Assembly: GCA_014382715.1 (NCBI GenBank)
Contig: JACNJD010000178.1
Location: forward strand, 1-45,491
DNA from: Candidatus Desulfacyla euxinica
Lineage (GTDB): Bacteria; Desulfobacterota; DSM-4660; Desulfatiglandales; Desulfatiglandaceae
Length of the DNA stretch: 45,491 bases
Direction: 5' to 3'
Below, piece after piece: positions 34,025-42,426 of this stretch. Positions within the stretch are counted from its first letter, which is position 1. Each line of letters opens with the position of its first letter. The translations under genes and the position numbers were made by a program. A model generated the notes under the pieces. That model was not told the origin of the DNA. It was given only the letters and a program-made list of their open reading frames with translations, and did not search any database.

Positions 34025-34083
34025 TGCCCGGTTTTGGCGTCACGAATCAGCACCACACCCCTGCCGCCGGACCCTCCAATGAA
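33988..34083 (-). pseudogene. SYLF (Ysc84-like) domain fragment
   Basis: Thirty-two codons read FIGGSGGRGVVLIRDAKTGQ followed by WSQPAFYSIGSV, a close match to the SYLF lipid-binding domain. The frame has a TAG just upstream (34086-34084) and continues out of frame into the cytochrome b fragment. Possible SYLF tail pieces (AMAKTVES, then GVGADLGF in another frame) occur at about 33575-33640, beyond the cytochrome fragment. Confidence 0.6.
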
Positions 34084-34510
34084 CTACCCCGCCGCAAGCA
34101 GCGGAGTATCATCAAAAGCATTGAACGCCCCAAGGGGCGGGGAATAAAACCCTTGTCCGCCTCTGGCGGATTTAGTCATAATTGCATTCTCCTTCCTTAA
34201 TAAGCCTTGACCGCCAAAAGCCTCATTTTCATTGAAGTTTTGATTTTGTAGTCCTAATATTACCCAGTTCTTATAGCTGAGGTCAATTCATTTTTTATTA
34301 ACCCAAAAACCAAAAAAAGGGGTACACAATGGAATTAATGGAAGCTACGAAATTTTTTTAAACTATCAGAGGATGAACGCTGAGAAAGAGTATCTCTTCA
34401 GGGAAACATGGTTCTTTTATTGACTCGCCTTTTATATGGATGCCCCCTTTTGAAAAACACTTTATTGATAATGGTCTGTTGAAAAGCATCCCAAGTGGTT
34501 AGTGCTATGT

Positions 34511-34945
34511 TTAGTAACTGCCCGAGATGTAGTTCTCAAGTTGGTGAATGGTGAATTCTTGATCTGAGATGATCTGCTTAACCACATCGCCGAGAGTCAC
34601 GATCCCGATCAACCGTTCATCTTTTAAGATCGGTAAGTGACGGACGCTCTTAGCAGTCATCAATGCCATACAGTCTTCAATAGTGCTCTCAGGCCCCACA
34701 TAAAGTACTTTACGAGTCATCAATTCCTCAACAGATGTATCCTTGGAGAACTTTCCTTTAAGGATTAGTTTGCGGGCGTAATCGCGTTCCGAAAAGATGC
34801 CAACTACATCCCCTTTATGTACAACCAACAGAGCCCCCACATCTTTCTCAGACATTACTTGCAATGCTTCATATATGGTTGCCTGTGGGGCAATAGACCA
34901 GATTTCGTTACCTTTGGTTTTCAAGAGTTGTCCGATATTAGTCAT
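34511..34945 (-). CDS. CBS-domain pair protein
   Basis: A 144-residue protein made of two CBS modules: about residues 10-60 (EALQVMSEKDVGALLVVHKG, GIFSERDYARK) and 75-130 (TIEDCMALMTAKSVRHLPIL, GIVTLGDVVKQ). Such stand-alone Bateman modules bind adenosine nucleotides and regulate partner proteins. Soluble; AAAGGAG precedes the ATG. It lies downstream of the beta-propeller gene on the same strand but 172 bases away, so co-transcription is uncertain. Confidence 0.92.
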   Translation of the reverse strand: MTNIGQLLKTKGNEIWSIAPQATIYEALQVMSEKDVGALLVVHKGDVVGIFSERDYARKLILKGKFSKDTSVEELMTRKVLYVGPESTIEDCMALMTAKSVRHLPILKDERLIGIVTLGDVVKQIISDQEFTIHQLENYISGSY

Positions 34946-35037
34946 TATTAGTTTCTCCTTTCTCTAATAGTTGCAAACAGATAGAGATCTGCAATCTCTC
35001 CATATACGCAAGCTCAGGATAACACATCAGCGACCTG

Positions 35038-35121
35038 TTAATCCCGGTAGATCTCTCTCGCGCTTGACGGTTCATCAGTTTTCGGCACATCCGGTTGAGG
35101 AAACATAACATAGACGTTCAT
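35038..35121 (-). CDS. Possible 27-residue ORF coupled to the beta-propeller gene
   Basis: MNVYVMFPQPDVPKTDEPSS followed by AREIYRD. Its ATG overlaps the TGA of the upstream gene (ATGA), the layout of coupled translation. There is no independent ribosome-binding site and no recognised family; it could be chance or the remains of a longer tail. Confidence 0.22.
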   Translation of the reverse strand: MNVYVMFPQPDVPKTDEPSSAREIYRD

Positions 35122-36218
35122 CGTAGACCAATCTTTTCCTTCTTTAGTCTGGCTAAAACTGGTGCAACAAGGCTACCGATATAAAGGTAGTCTTTAGTTT
35201 CCGTAACACTGGTGTTGATTGGGTAGCTTCCATCTGGGTCCTGAAGATTTGCCAGTACTTTGCCTTCGCCGTCAATTGCTATAATGTGGCCATAAGCAAC
35301 CGCTTTAGGCCGCATGAAAGCCGGCATGCGCTGGATTACCTTACGCATGAAGGGCTTACCTGCAAGTTTATCGATCAAAGGGTTGCGCGGAGAAACAAAT
35401 GCCACCCAGTAGCGACCATTATCACCGGTTGATATGTTGTCAGGAAAAGACGGTAGCGAGCCAATAAGTGTTTCAGACGTCCCCTTTTTCGGACCTGCGA
35501 TCCACAAACGGATTATTCTATAGCTCCCCGTTTCATTCACCAAAACATAGTTTTGATCATGGCTCACCGCTACACCATTAGCAAAATTCAGACCATCCAA
35601 CAATGTCTTCGCCACGTCCGTGGCCGGGTCATATACCAGCAACCTGCCATGGCCACCGTGTTCATTTATATCAAGCAGGCTCGCTTCGTAGGCGCCTCCC
35701 GATTCTTTGGCGCCAAATTTAGTTGAGGCATCAGAGAAATAAATTTTGCCATCGGCTGCCACATCCACATCGTCGGCAAAACGGATCGGAACTCCACCCG
35801 CCGTTGTCGCCAGTTCAGTAATTGTGCCGTCCGGTGCGATGGATAACAGGCCTCGAAAGGCATCGGCAACAATCAAATTGCCTTTTCTGTCAAAGTCAAT
35901 GCCGAGGGGCCGGCCCTTGGTGTCGACCCAGTTTTCCGGATTAGAGCCATCGGAGTTTAGACGCACAATACGTCCCTCGTGGGTAGCAGCATAAATGCGT
36001 CCTTGAGAGTCAAGGGCAATATCTTCCGGGGCATGATTATCTGCGATTGGAAGCGTCTCAACACCTTTAAGACGCTCGTTCACTTCGAATGCTCCTGTGT
36101 AACCCGGGTTTGGTGGAGCATCCCAGGCAACCGGATCGATGGGTACCGGCCAGGCAACTAAGTAAAGGACAATGACGACGATGATTACTATGAGTGACCA
36201 CAGAATCTTTTTAAACAT
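35118..36218 (-). CDS. Membrane-anchored SMP-30/strictosidine synthase-like beta-propeller
   Basis: A 366-residue protein with an N-terminal membrane anchor (KILWSLIVIIVVIVLYLVAW) and a six-bladed propeller exposed to the periplasm: ALDSQGRIYAATHEGRIVRL, GIDFDRKGNLIVADAFRGLL, DDVDVAADGKIYFSDAST, and NFANGVAVSHDQNYVLVNET. This matches the strictosidine synthase/APMAP branch of the SMP-30 group. Relatives are lactonases or esterases with a central calcium; true strictosidine synthase activity is not expected. AAAGGAG precedes the ATG. Its own promoter and a palindrome lie upstream at 36311-36350. Its place beside hydroxyacyl-CoA dehydratase genes makes a lactonase role attractive but unproven. 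Confidence 0.85.
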   Translation of the reverse strand: MFKKILWSLIVIIVVIVLYLVAWPVPIDPVAWDAPPNPGYTGAFEVNERLKGVETLPIADNHAPEDIALDSQGRIYAATHEGRIVRLNSDGSNPENWVDTKGRPLGIDFDRKGNLIVADAFRGLLSIAPDGTITELATTAGGVPIRFADDVDVAADGKIYFSDASTKFGAKESGGAYEASLLDINEHGGHGRLLVYDPATDVAKTLLDGLNFANGVAVSHDQNYVLVNETGSYRIIRLWIAGPKKGTSETLIGSLPSFPDNISTGDNGRYWVAFVSPRNPLIDKLAGKPFMRKVIQRMPAFMRPKAVAYGHIIAIDGEGKVLANLQDPDGSYPINTSVTETKDYLYIGSLVAPVLARLKKEKIGLR

Positions 36219-36310
36219 GGGTTTTCTCCTTTGTAATAAGATGTCTATTTAAAGGGAGGCCATTCAGGATTTAAAGAATTCGAGGTCGAGAAACTAGCGT
36301 GATTAACAGT

Positions 36311-36350
36311 GGTTTATTCAATAACGTTAAGGTTGTCAAGTTATAACTTG
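36311..36350 (-). promoter_or_regulatory. Promoter with overlapping palindromic operator
   Basis: A 14-bp perfect palindrome CAAGTTATAACTTG (36337-36350) overlaps a -35 TTGACA (36339-36334) on the minus strand; after 17 bases comes a weak -10 TAAACC (36316-36311). The layout suits repression of the beta-propeller gene by a dimeric regulator. Confidence 0.5.
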
Positions 36351-36453
36351 TAGTTATTTCTGCATTAAAATAGACGGCTTTGGCCTTGAGAATGAAAACA
36401 ATATGGCCATGTTTGAATGATCCATCTAAGCCTGGTGAACGCTTTCTGCCCTC

Positions 36454-37914
36454 CTATTTTTTGTTTTCCCTGACCGGGAGACCCAACAAGGACTTTGCCA
36501 GCTTGATTTTTTTATCCAATTCACCTTCTCTGAAGATCATAACCCTTTGAGCCTGTGGTGAACCCGCGCCGTGCATGGATTCCACTAAGGCTGTGCCGCC
36601 TGTCATGGCCTCGATCATCCGGGCGATTTTGATACGAGTTTCGGTAGGAATACCCTCTACACCGGAAAAATACTTTCTGACGAGATGACCAATCTCTTCG
36701 CTTTCAAGGTCGTATTCACTGGGGAGGGTGGCGATGAAACCCCCTGCAAGGTCTAAGGCGAGACGGGCAATTTCAAAATGAAACCGGGTCACGTTCTGTT
36801 TGCAGACATTAGCTAACATGGTGTCTACCATATAGGCGCCAGATGGAGTAGGCCAGCCCTCGGCTGAGCATGCAATGGAGGAACAGTAAAGGGTTTCACT
36901 GAGATGTATCATCTCCGTGATCTTATCCTTGACATGCGAGGCCCTCGCTGTACCCTGAATCTGCGCCAGGTAGCTCACTGCCCCTGTCAGGACATCCATA
37001 AGACCGGTCTTACAGGCTCCGTAATTCGCACGGTGATGGGCAGCAAACCGGTAGACAAGGGCACCTGTAAAGTCTGTTTCACCATCCATGAACACCCGCT
37101 CCGTGGGCACAAACACATCCTCAAAGACGATAACAGCTTCCCCACCGACCGCTCCGAAAGAAGGCTTGCCAACATCGATCCTTTCCATCTTGTCGCGCCG
37201 GTCATCACTCGCCTGGCGGCCAAAGATCATGGTGATGCCCGGGTCGTCAGCCGGTATGGCGCAGATAACTGCATAGTCTTTTGAACGTTCGTCCATGGCA
37301 GTAGTGGGCATGATCAGGATTTCGTGTGAATTAACTGCTCCCGTCATATGGAGTTTTGCTCCCCGGATGACGATCCCATCGTCCCTGCGCTCTACTATAT
37401 GAACATACTGATCAGGATCGGGCTGGTCAGCAGGACCCTTGGATCGATCCCCTTTTGGATCGGTCATGGCCCCTACAACCATCAGGTTTTCATCCTGAAT
37501 ATAGGTCAACCATTTTTTTAAACGTTCAAGATAGTCGGTTCCTAATTTTTCATCAATCTCAAAGACCACTGAATAGGTTGCATTTATGCCGTCAAGACCC
37601 ACGCATCTCTGAAAACAGGTACCGGTTTTCTGACCCAGGACTCGCAGCATTTTGATTTTTTTCATCAGGTCTTCAATGTTTTGATGCACGTGGGTAAAAC
37701 GGCCGATAGTCCGGCCGGTAAGGTGCGAGGTAGTCACGGCCAGGTCTTTATGCTCTTCATCGCTGGCCAGGGCATAGGTCATTGCCGCGGCACGCACATG
37801 GGGGGCAGTGGCCGGGTGACGGGTCACATCATCAATTTTCTCGCCCTTATAATAGATCGTTGGATTCAAATTCCTCAGGCTTTCAATATACTCAGCTCCA
37901 TTTATCAGTTTCAT
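36454..37914 (-). CDS. 4-hydroxybutyryl-CoA dehydratase/vinylacetyl-CoA isomerase homologue (AbfD-like), paralogue 1
   Basis: A 486-residue member of the HpaB/AbfD flavoprotein family. Unlike the HpaB monooxygenases it has the [4Fe-4S] ligands of AbfD: Cys100 and Cys104 (TCFQRCVG), His294 and Cys301 (AAHHRANYGACK). Tyr298, Lys302 and Glu259 align with Clostridium aminobutyricum AbfD Y296, K300 and E257, and Glu445 (ALVESMHGAGSP) probably with E455. AbfD removes water from 4-hydroxybutyryl-CoA by a ketyl-radical route giving crotonyl-CoA, and is oxygen-sensitive. It starts 10 bases after the acyl-CoA synthetase gene, which should supply the CoA ester. AAAGGAG precedes the ATG. Confidence 0.9.
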   Translation of the reverse strand: MKLINGAEYIESLRNLNPTIYYKGEKIDDVTRHPATAPHVRAAAMTYALASDEEHKDLAVTTSHLTGRTIGRFTHVHQNIEDLMKKIKMLRVLGQKTGTCFQRCVGLDGINATYSVVFEIDEKLGTDYLERLKKWLTYIQDENLMVVGAMTDPKGDRSKGPADQPDPDQYVHIVERRDDGIVIRGAKLHMTGAVNSHEILIMPTTAMDERSKDYAVICAIPADDPGITMIFGRQASDDRRDKMERIDVGKPSFGAVGGEAVIVFEDVFVPTERVFMDGETDFTGALVYRFAAHHRANYGACKTGLMDVLTGAVSYLAQIQGTARASHVKDKITEMIHLSETLYCSSIACSAEGWPTPSGAYMVDTMLANVCKQNVTRFHFEIARLALDLAGGFIATLPSEYDLESEEIGHLVRKYFSGVEGIPTETRIKIARMIEAMTGGTALVESMHGAGSPQAQRVMIFREGELDKKIKLAKSLLGLPVRENKK

Positions 37915-37924
37915 AATTTCTCCT

Positions 37925-39613
37925 TTAATGGTCTTCTTTTTTCTTCTCCCGCAATGTTCGGCGAAGAAATTTTCCTGTTAAGGTCTTCGGAATTTCAGAG
38001 ACAAATTCTACCTTCCTCGGGTATTTATATGCGGCCATACGGGTCCTGCAAAATGATATAATTTCTTCAGGTGTAACTGAGTCCCCCATTCCATCCTTTA
38101 AGGCCACAAATGCTTTTACCGTCTCCCCTCTATAAAGATCGGGCTCTCCAACAACGGCTGTCTCCTTTACCGCAGGATGCTGGTATATCACGTCTTCCAC
38201 ATCCCGGGGCCATACCTTATAACCGGAGGCTACGATCATATCCTTTTTGCGGTCTATCAGATAGAACCAGCCGTTCTCATCCATCTTACCTACATCGCCG
38301 GTATAAAGCCAGCCATTACGGATGGCGTGTTCTGTTTCTTCAGGTTTTTGCCAATAACCCGGTATCACGATCGGTCCGGAATCAACTATCTCTCCTACTT
38401 CCCCGGGAGCGAGTTCCTGGGTGCCATCTTCGAGGTCCATTATTTTCATGACGCAGTTCTGGACAGGAACGCCCACGGACAGGGCTCCGCTGTCAGAGTC
38501 CACAGGCGCCCTTTTTCCCCAGGGAACAAGATGGGAAGGGGAATTTGTCTCTGTCATGCCGTAGGCGTTATAAAGGTACAAACCGGTGAGACCCTCAAAT
38601 TGTTTGACAGCGGCCTCGGAAACAGGGGCCCCTCCGCTATATGCCTTTACAAAACTGGAGAGATCTCTCTTTTTTATGTCCGGATGATTTATCAGGGCAA
38701 TATACACGGTGATCGAGGCAACCGTGACTGTGACTTTCCAGCGCTCTATGAGTTTGAGGGTTTCACCAGGATCAAAGCGGTAATAAAGGACAACCGGTAT
38801 CCCGGCCAGGGCGGCGATGGCGAGATGGGCCACCTCACCTGTTACATGGAACAGGGGGGCCACGCCAAGCACTACGTCATTCTCGTCGATCTTCTGCATG
38901 ATTTGATACACGCGGGCGTTAAAGGCGATGTTGCCGTGTGTGTTCATGGCGCCTTTTGGGGGGCCGGTGGTGCCCGATGTATAGGTCAGATAGGCAACGT
39001 CCTCCGGGGTTAGCCCGGGATCATCCGGCTTTTTATCTTTGAAGGCCTCGACCAATTCCAGCATGTCCGAGGTGCCGGAGACACGGGTCTTTCTGGCCCC
39101 TGTTAAGAGTCCGGGCAGCTCGGTTTCAGGAGGAAGAAAATCGAGCGGAGATGTGGTGATCACTCTTTCTACGGATGTATCCCTCAGAAAGGAGAGATCC
39201 AGGCCTGACGCTATTTCATCAAGGGTCAGAAATAGCTTGGCGCCCGAATCCCGGCAGAAATAGGTCAGTTCCCTTTCCTTGTACATGGGGTTCAGGGGTA
39301 CGGCTATGGCCCCTGTCTTCCAGGCAGCATAGGTCGCAATCAGGAACTGGGGGACATTCTGAAGATCTATAATGATCCGGTCTCCTTTTCCGAGGCCAAT
39401 GTCCTCAAAGGCTGCGGCCAAATTATCGGAAAGCCTGTCAATCTCTTTGTAGGATATGATATGATCAAAATAATACAGCGCCGGCATTTCAGGTGTCCGG
39501 GCGGCTGATCTCCTGAAGTCGCCCAGGGCAGTATCAGATGTTATCTCCAGGTCGTGGGGTGCCCACTCAGGATAGTTCCTAAGCCAGGGCCTTTTACCAT
39601 AAATCGAGTCCAT
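37925..39613 (-). CDS. AMP-forming acyl-CoA synthetase 1
   Basis: A 562-residue ANL-superfamily ligase activating a carboxylic acid to its CoA thioester through an acyl-adenylate. Motifs: P-loop YTSGTTGPPKGAMNTH, NAYGMTETNSPS, YTGDVGKMDENGWFYLIDR and C-terminal IPKTLTGKFLRRTLRE with the catalytic lysine. GAAGG upstream of the ATG supports the start. It leads the operon with AbfD-like paralogue 1, so its acid is likely a hydroxy acid such as 4-hydroxybutyrate or a relative; general fatty acids cannot be ruled out. Confidence 0.93.
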   Translation of the reverse strand: MDSIYGKRPWLRNYPEWAPHDLEITSDTALGDFRRSAARTPEMPALYYFDHIISYKEIDRLSDNLAAAFEDIGLGKGDRIIIDLQNVPQFLIATYAAWKTGAIAVPLNPMYKERELTYFCRDSGAKLFLTLDEIASGLDLSFLRDTSVERVITTSPLDFLPPETELPGLLTGARKTRVSGTSDMLELVEAFKDKKPDDPGLTPEDVAYLTYTSGTTGPPKGAMNTHGNIAFNARVYQIMQKIDENDVVLGVAPLFHVTGEVAHLAIAALAGIPVVLYYRFDPGETLKLIERWKVTVTVASITVYIALINHPDIKKRDLSSFVKAYSGGAPVSEAAVKQFEGLTGLYLYNAYGMTETNSPSHLVPWGKRAPVDSDSGALSVGVPVQNCVMKIMDLEDGTQELAPGEVGEIVDSGPIVIPGYWQKPEETEHAIRNGWLYTGDVGKMDENGWFYLIDRKKDMIVASGYKVWPRDVEDVIYQHPAVKETAVVGEPDLYRGETVKAFVALKDGMGDSVTPEEIISFCRTRMAAYKYPRKVEFVSEIPKTLTGKFLRRTLREKKKEDH

Positions 39614-39920
39614 TTTACCTTCTTTCCTTTAGACAGGGTCGAAAAGAGTCAGTCGTTTGGATGAGGAATAAATAAATCCCTAATTGGAAAGCACCAGTTA
39701 TGGATTGAGTCAATAAGATGCTGCTGACGGAAATCTATTATATTGGATTCCTTTATGTCAAGCTGCAGGCGTAAAAAGCAGAATAAAATTACGTAATAAT
39801 TCGTTTTGTGAAGACATGGGAAGTTTCCTGAATAGGCAAAGATTAACATTGATTTTTTATATCTTTTTGTTTAACAAGGGGGCGTGATCAGGTTGAGAAA
39901 TAATCAAATGGAGGATGCCA
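39614..39920. promoter_or_regulatory. Divergent promoter region between the two dehydratase operons
   Basis: An AT-rich 307-base gap from which both arms of the cluster are read. On the minus strand TTGACA (39761-39756) and TATAAT (39742-39737) are separated by only 13 bases, too short for a standard sigma-70 promoter; no clear rightward promoter or sigma-54 site was found. No regulator gene is adjacent. Confidence 0.45.
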
Positions 39921-41354
39921 ATGGCACTTAAGACATCAGAAGAATATGTTGAAAGACTGAGCAGAATGAGACCCAACGTTTATGCACATGGGAAAAAGAT
40001 CAGACGTGATGACCCCATGCTTGAAATTGCGATCAATACCCTCAGAGTCACCTTCGATTCTGTCAATGATCCGGATCTGAAAGACCTGATAGTGACAAGC
40101 TCCCACCTGACCGGTGAACCTATAAACCGTTTTACCGCCTTGAACTTGAGCACTGAAGACCTCTATAAACAGCAGGAAATGAAAAGGGTGTGCTGTCACC
40201 GTGTTGGTGGATGTGCTCAGCGCTGTATGGCTACGGATACCTTGAATGCCATAGGGGTTGTAACAAAGGATATAGATGACGCCAAGGCCACAAATTACCA
40301 TGACAATTTTCTCGAGTTTGTGAAATATTACCAGGCCAACGATCTGGTGGGAAGTACTTCAATGACCGATCCGAAAGGGGACAGAAAGGCGAGACCTTCT
40401 CAACAGGAAGATCCGGATCTGTACCTCCGTGTTGTGGAAAAAAACAGCAAAGGGATTGTGGTAAGGGGGGCCAAGAATCATATCACCATGGGTCCTTATG
40501 TGGATGAGCATCTCGTGATTCCCACAAGGACCTTTACAACGGACGAGGGGGACTGGGCTGTTTCATTCGCCATACCCGCCGATACGGAGGGTGTTAAGAT
40601 AATATCCCGTATCGTCACACCCAGGCCCAGGATAGAGCTAAAAGCCCCTTATAATCAATATGGAGTAGCGGATTCTGTGGTTGTTTTCGAAAATGTCTTT
40701 GTTCCCTGGGCGAGGGTGTTCATGTGTGGGGAATGGGAGTTTGCTGGTAGGCTGGCGCTGACCTTCGCCGGTTTTCATCGTCACTCATACTGCGGCTGCA
40801 AACCCGCTATTACAGATATTATATTAGGGGCTACCGCCCTTGTCGCCGAATACAATGGTGTTGGCAGTTCACCTCATATTGTGGATGAGCTAACCGAATT
40901 GATGGTGATAGCAGAGATAGTCTTTGCTTCAGGGATTGCGGCGGCTACGAGGGCTACGAAATCTTCTTCCGGGATTTATACCCCTGAATTTCTATATTCC
41001 AATACGGGAAGGTATATGGCCGGTATGAATATCTATCATGAATACGATATCCTTAATTCCATTGCCGGAGGGCTGCCATCCACCATTCCCCCGGAAGAAG
41101 ACTGGTTGAACCCGGAAACAGGCCCTGATCTTGCAAAATATATAAGCCGAAAACCCGGGATCTCGGCAGAGAATCTTCATCGCCTATATAGATTTATTTC
41201 AGATTTTTCGTGTTCCGCCATGGCTGGATGGAGTCAATACGCAGGGGTTCATGGCGGCGGTTCCCCTATCATGGAGAAGATCGGGATACGCTCAGGTTAT
41301 GATCTGGAATCAAAGAAGAATATCGCTAAATACCTTGCAGGGATTGAGGATTGA
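39921..41354 (+). CDS. AbfD-like flavin/Fe-S dehydratase homologue, paralogue 2
   Basis: A 477-residue second member of the AbfD family. The four Fe-S ligands are kept: two cysteines in GGCAQRCMATD, and His and Cys in FHRHSYCGCKP, which also keeps the Tyr and Lys aligned with Y296 and K300. Two acidic positions differ from paralogue 1: Asp in GVADSVVVFEN where AbfD has E257, and Ala in QYAGVHGGGSP where paralogue 1 has the Glu of ESMHGAGSP. This suggests a different substrate or reaction. The ATG at 39921 has GGAGG six bases upstream; the ATG at 39915 touches it. First gene of the rightward operon. Confidence 0.86.
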   Translation: MALKTSEEYVERLSRMRPNVYAHGKKIRRDDPMLEIAINTLRVTFDSVNDPDLKDLIVTSSHLTGEPINRFTALNLSTEDLYKQQEMKRVCCHRVGGCAQRCMATDTLNAIGVVTKDIDDAKATNYHDNFLEFVKYYQANDLVGSTSMTDPKGDRKARPSQQEDPDLYLRVVEKNSKGIVVRGAKNHITMGPYVDEHLVIPTRTFTTDEGDWAVSFAIPADTEGVKIISRIVTPRPRIELKAPYNQYGVADSVVVFENVFVPWARVFMCGEWEFAGRLALTFAGFHRHSYCGCKPAITDIILGATALVAEYNGVGSSPHIVDELTELMVIAEIVFASGIAAATRATKSSSGIYTPEFLYSNTGRYMAGMNIYHEYDILNSIAGGLPSTIPPEEDWLNPETGPDLAKYISRKPGISAENLHRLYRFISDFSCSAMAGWSQYAGVHGGGSPIMEKIGIRSGYDLESKKNIAKYLAGIED

Positions 41355-41359
41355 TAGTT

Positions 41360-41482
41360 TCGTAAAAAGTCTCCAAAGCCGTCACTCCCCCGAACGCGGG
41401 AGTCTCCCGCCTCGGTGGGATCGATTTTCCTGGATTCCCGCGTTCGCGGGAATAACGAAAACGGGCCAGTGACTATTTACGA
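41360..41482. repeat. MITE-like palindromic element, copy 2 (123 bp)
   Basis: Terminal inverted repeats TCGTAAAAAGTC (41360-41371) and GACTATTTACGA (41471-41482), one mismatch, enclose internal hairpin sequences such as CCCGCGTTCGCGGG. The termini match those of the element at 23489-23574. It sits between the dehydratase gene and the SDR gene and could weaken read-through. Confidence 0.72.
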
Positions 41483-41512
41483 GGTTGTCAAGTTTTGATG
41501 GAGGAAGTAATT

Positions 41513-42277
41513 ATGGACTTGGATATGTTTGACCTTACTGGGAAAACTGCCATGGTTACCGGTGCCACACGGGGCCTTGGTGAAGTGGAGGCTATTGCCC
41601 TGGCCAAGGCCGGCGCTGATGTGGCTGTATGCGGTCGGGTAGAGTCAGACTTGAAAAGAGTCTCCGGGGCGATCAAAGCTCTGGGAAGGGATTCGGAAGG
41701 ATTCTTCATGGAGGTAACTTCCAAAGAGAGTATTCATGAGGGCGTCGATAAGATCCTCGATCATTTTGGGAGGGTTGATATCCTGGTGAATAACACCGGG
41801 ACAAATTACCGGGTACCGGTACTTGAATATCCTGAAGATAAGTGGGATCTTGTTATCAGCACTAACCTCAAAAGCTATTATCTGGTTGCCCAGGCCGTTG
41901 TCCCTCAAATGGTAGAACGAAATAGCGGAAAGGTTATCAATATAAGCTCGATTTTGGGTCAGATCGCCCTTGTAAACCAACTGGCTTACGGCTCTGCCAA
42001 GGGGGGTGTGAATGAAATGACCAGAATAATGGCCCTGGAGTGGGCAAAAAATCAGATCAATGTCAATGCCATTGCCCCCAATTATTTTGAGACCGAAATG
42101 GTAAAACAGATTTTCAAGGATCCGGAAAGACTCAAATTTATAAAAGAACGGACCCCCATGGGTCGGTGGGGGAAACTGCCTGAATTTGAGGGAATCGTCA
42201 TATTCCTCGCCTCAGCCGCCTCAGACTTTATCACCGGGCAGATTATCTGTATTGATGGCGGTTGGACTGCGTGTTAA
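41513..42277 (+). CDS. Short-chain dehydrogenase/reductase (SDR)
   Basis: A 254-residue classical SDR. Cofactor motif TGATRGLG, NNTG (structural Asn), and the catalytic Ser (NISSILG), Tyr and Lys (YGSAKGG) are present; the end FITGQIICIDGGW is typical. The ATG at 41513 with GGAGG eight bases upstream is preferred over the frame opening at 41495. It would oxidise a secondary alcohol or reduce a ketone in the pathway served by the dehydratase paralogues; FabG-like roles are possible. Confidence 0.92.
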   Translation: MDLDMFDLTGKTAMVTGATRGLGEVEAIALAKAGADVAVCGRVESDLKRVSGAIKALGRDSEGFFMEVTSKESIHEGVDKILDHFGRVDILVNNTGTNYRVPVLEYPEDKWDLVISTNLKSYYLVAQAVVPQMVERNSGKVINISSILGQIALVNQLAYGSAKGGVNEMTRIMALEWAKNQINVNAIAPNYFETEMVKQIFKDPERLKFIKERTPMGRWGKLPEFEGIVIFLASAASDFITGQIICIDGGWTAC

Positions 42278-42426
42278 CTGACTTAAGTGCCTAAAATGTC
42301 TAAAGTTTAAAGCGCCTATTTGTCCCGTTTCCAGCGGGGAAGTTAAGAGACTTCGTGACATTCTGATAATGATTTACGCCGATTAATGAATTGATTACGG
42401 ATGGAACAGAGATAAGGAGACTAACT

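Larger units (their letters stand above)
33376..34510. other. Gene-poor stretch with decayed gene fragments
   Basis: About 1.1 kb with no intact gene. From left to right: about 200 bases without features; decayed SYLF and cytochrome b pieces (33572-34083); a cluster of small hairpins (CCCCGCCGC/GCGG near 34089-34104, CGCCCC/GGGGCG near 34126-34140, TCCGCC/GGCGGA at 34156-34170); then about 330 AT-rich bases where nothing was recognised. Confidence 0.6.

Noticed and set aside
39737-39761. Strong-looking TTGACA and TATAAT on the minus strand before acyl-CoA synthetase 1
   Set aside because: The spacer is only 13 bases, too short for normal sigma-70 recognition, so it is mentioned only within the regulatory-region entry.
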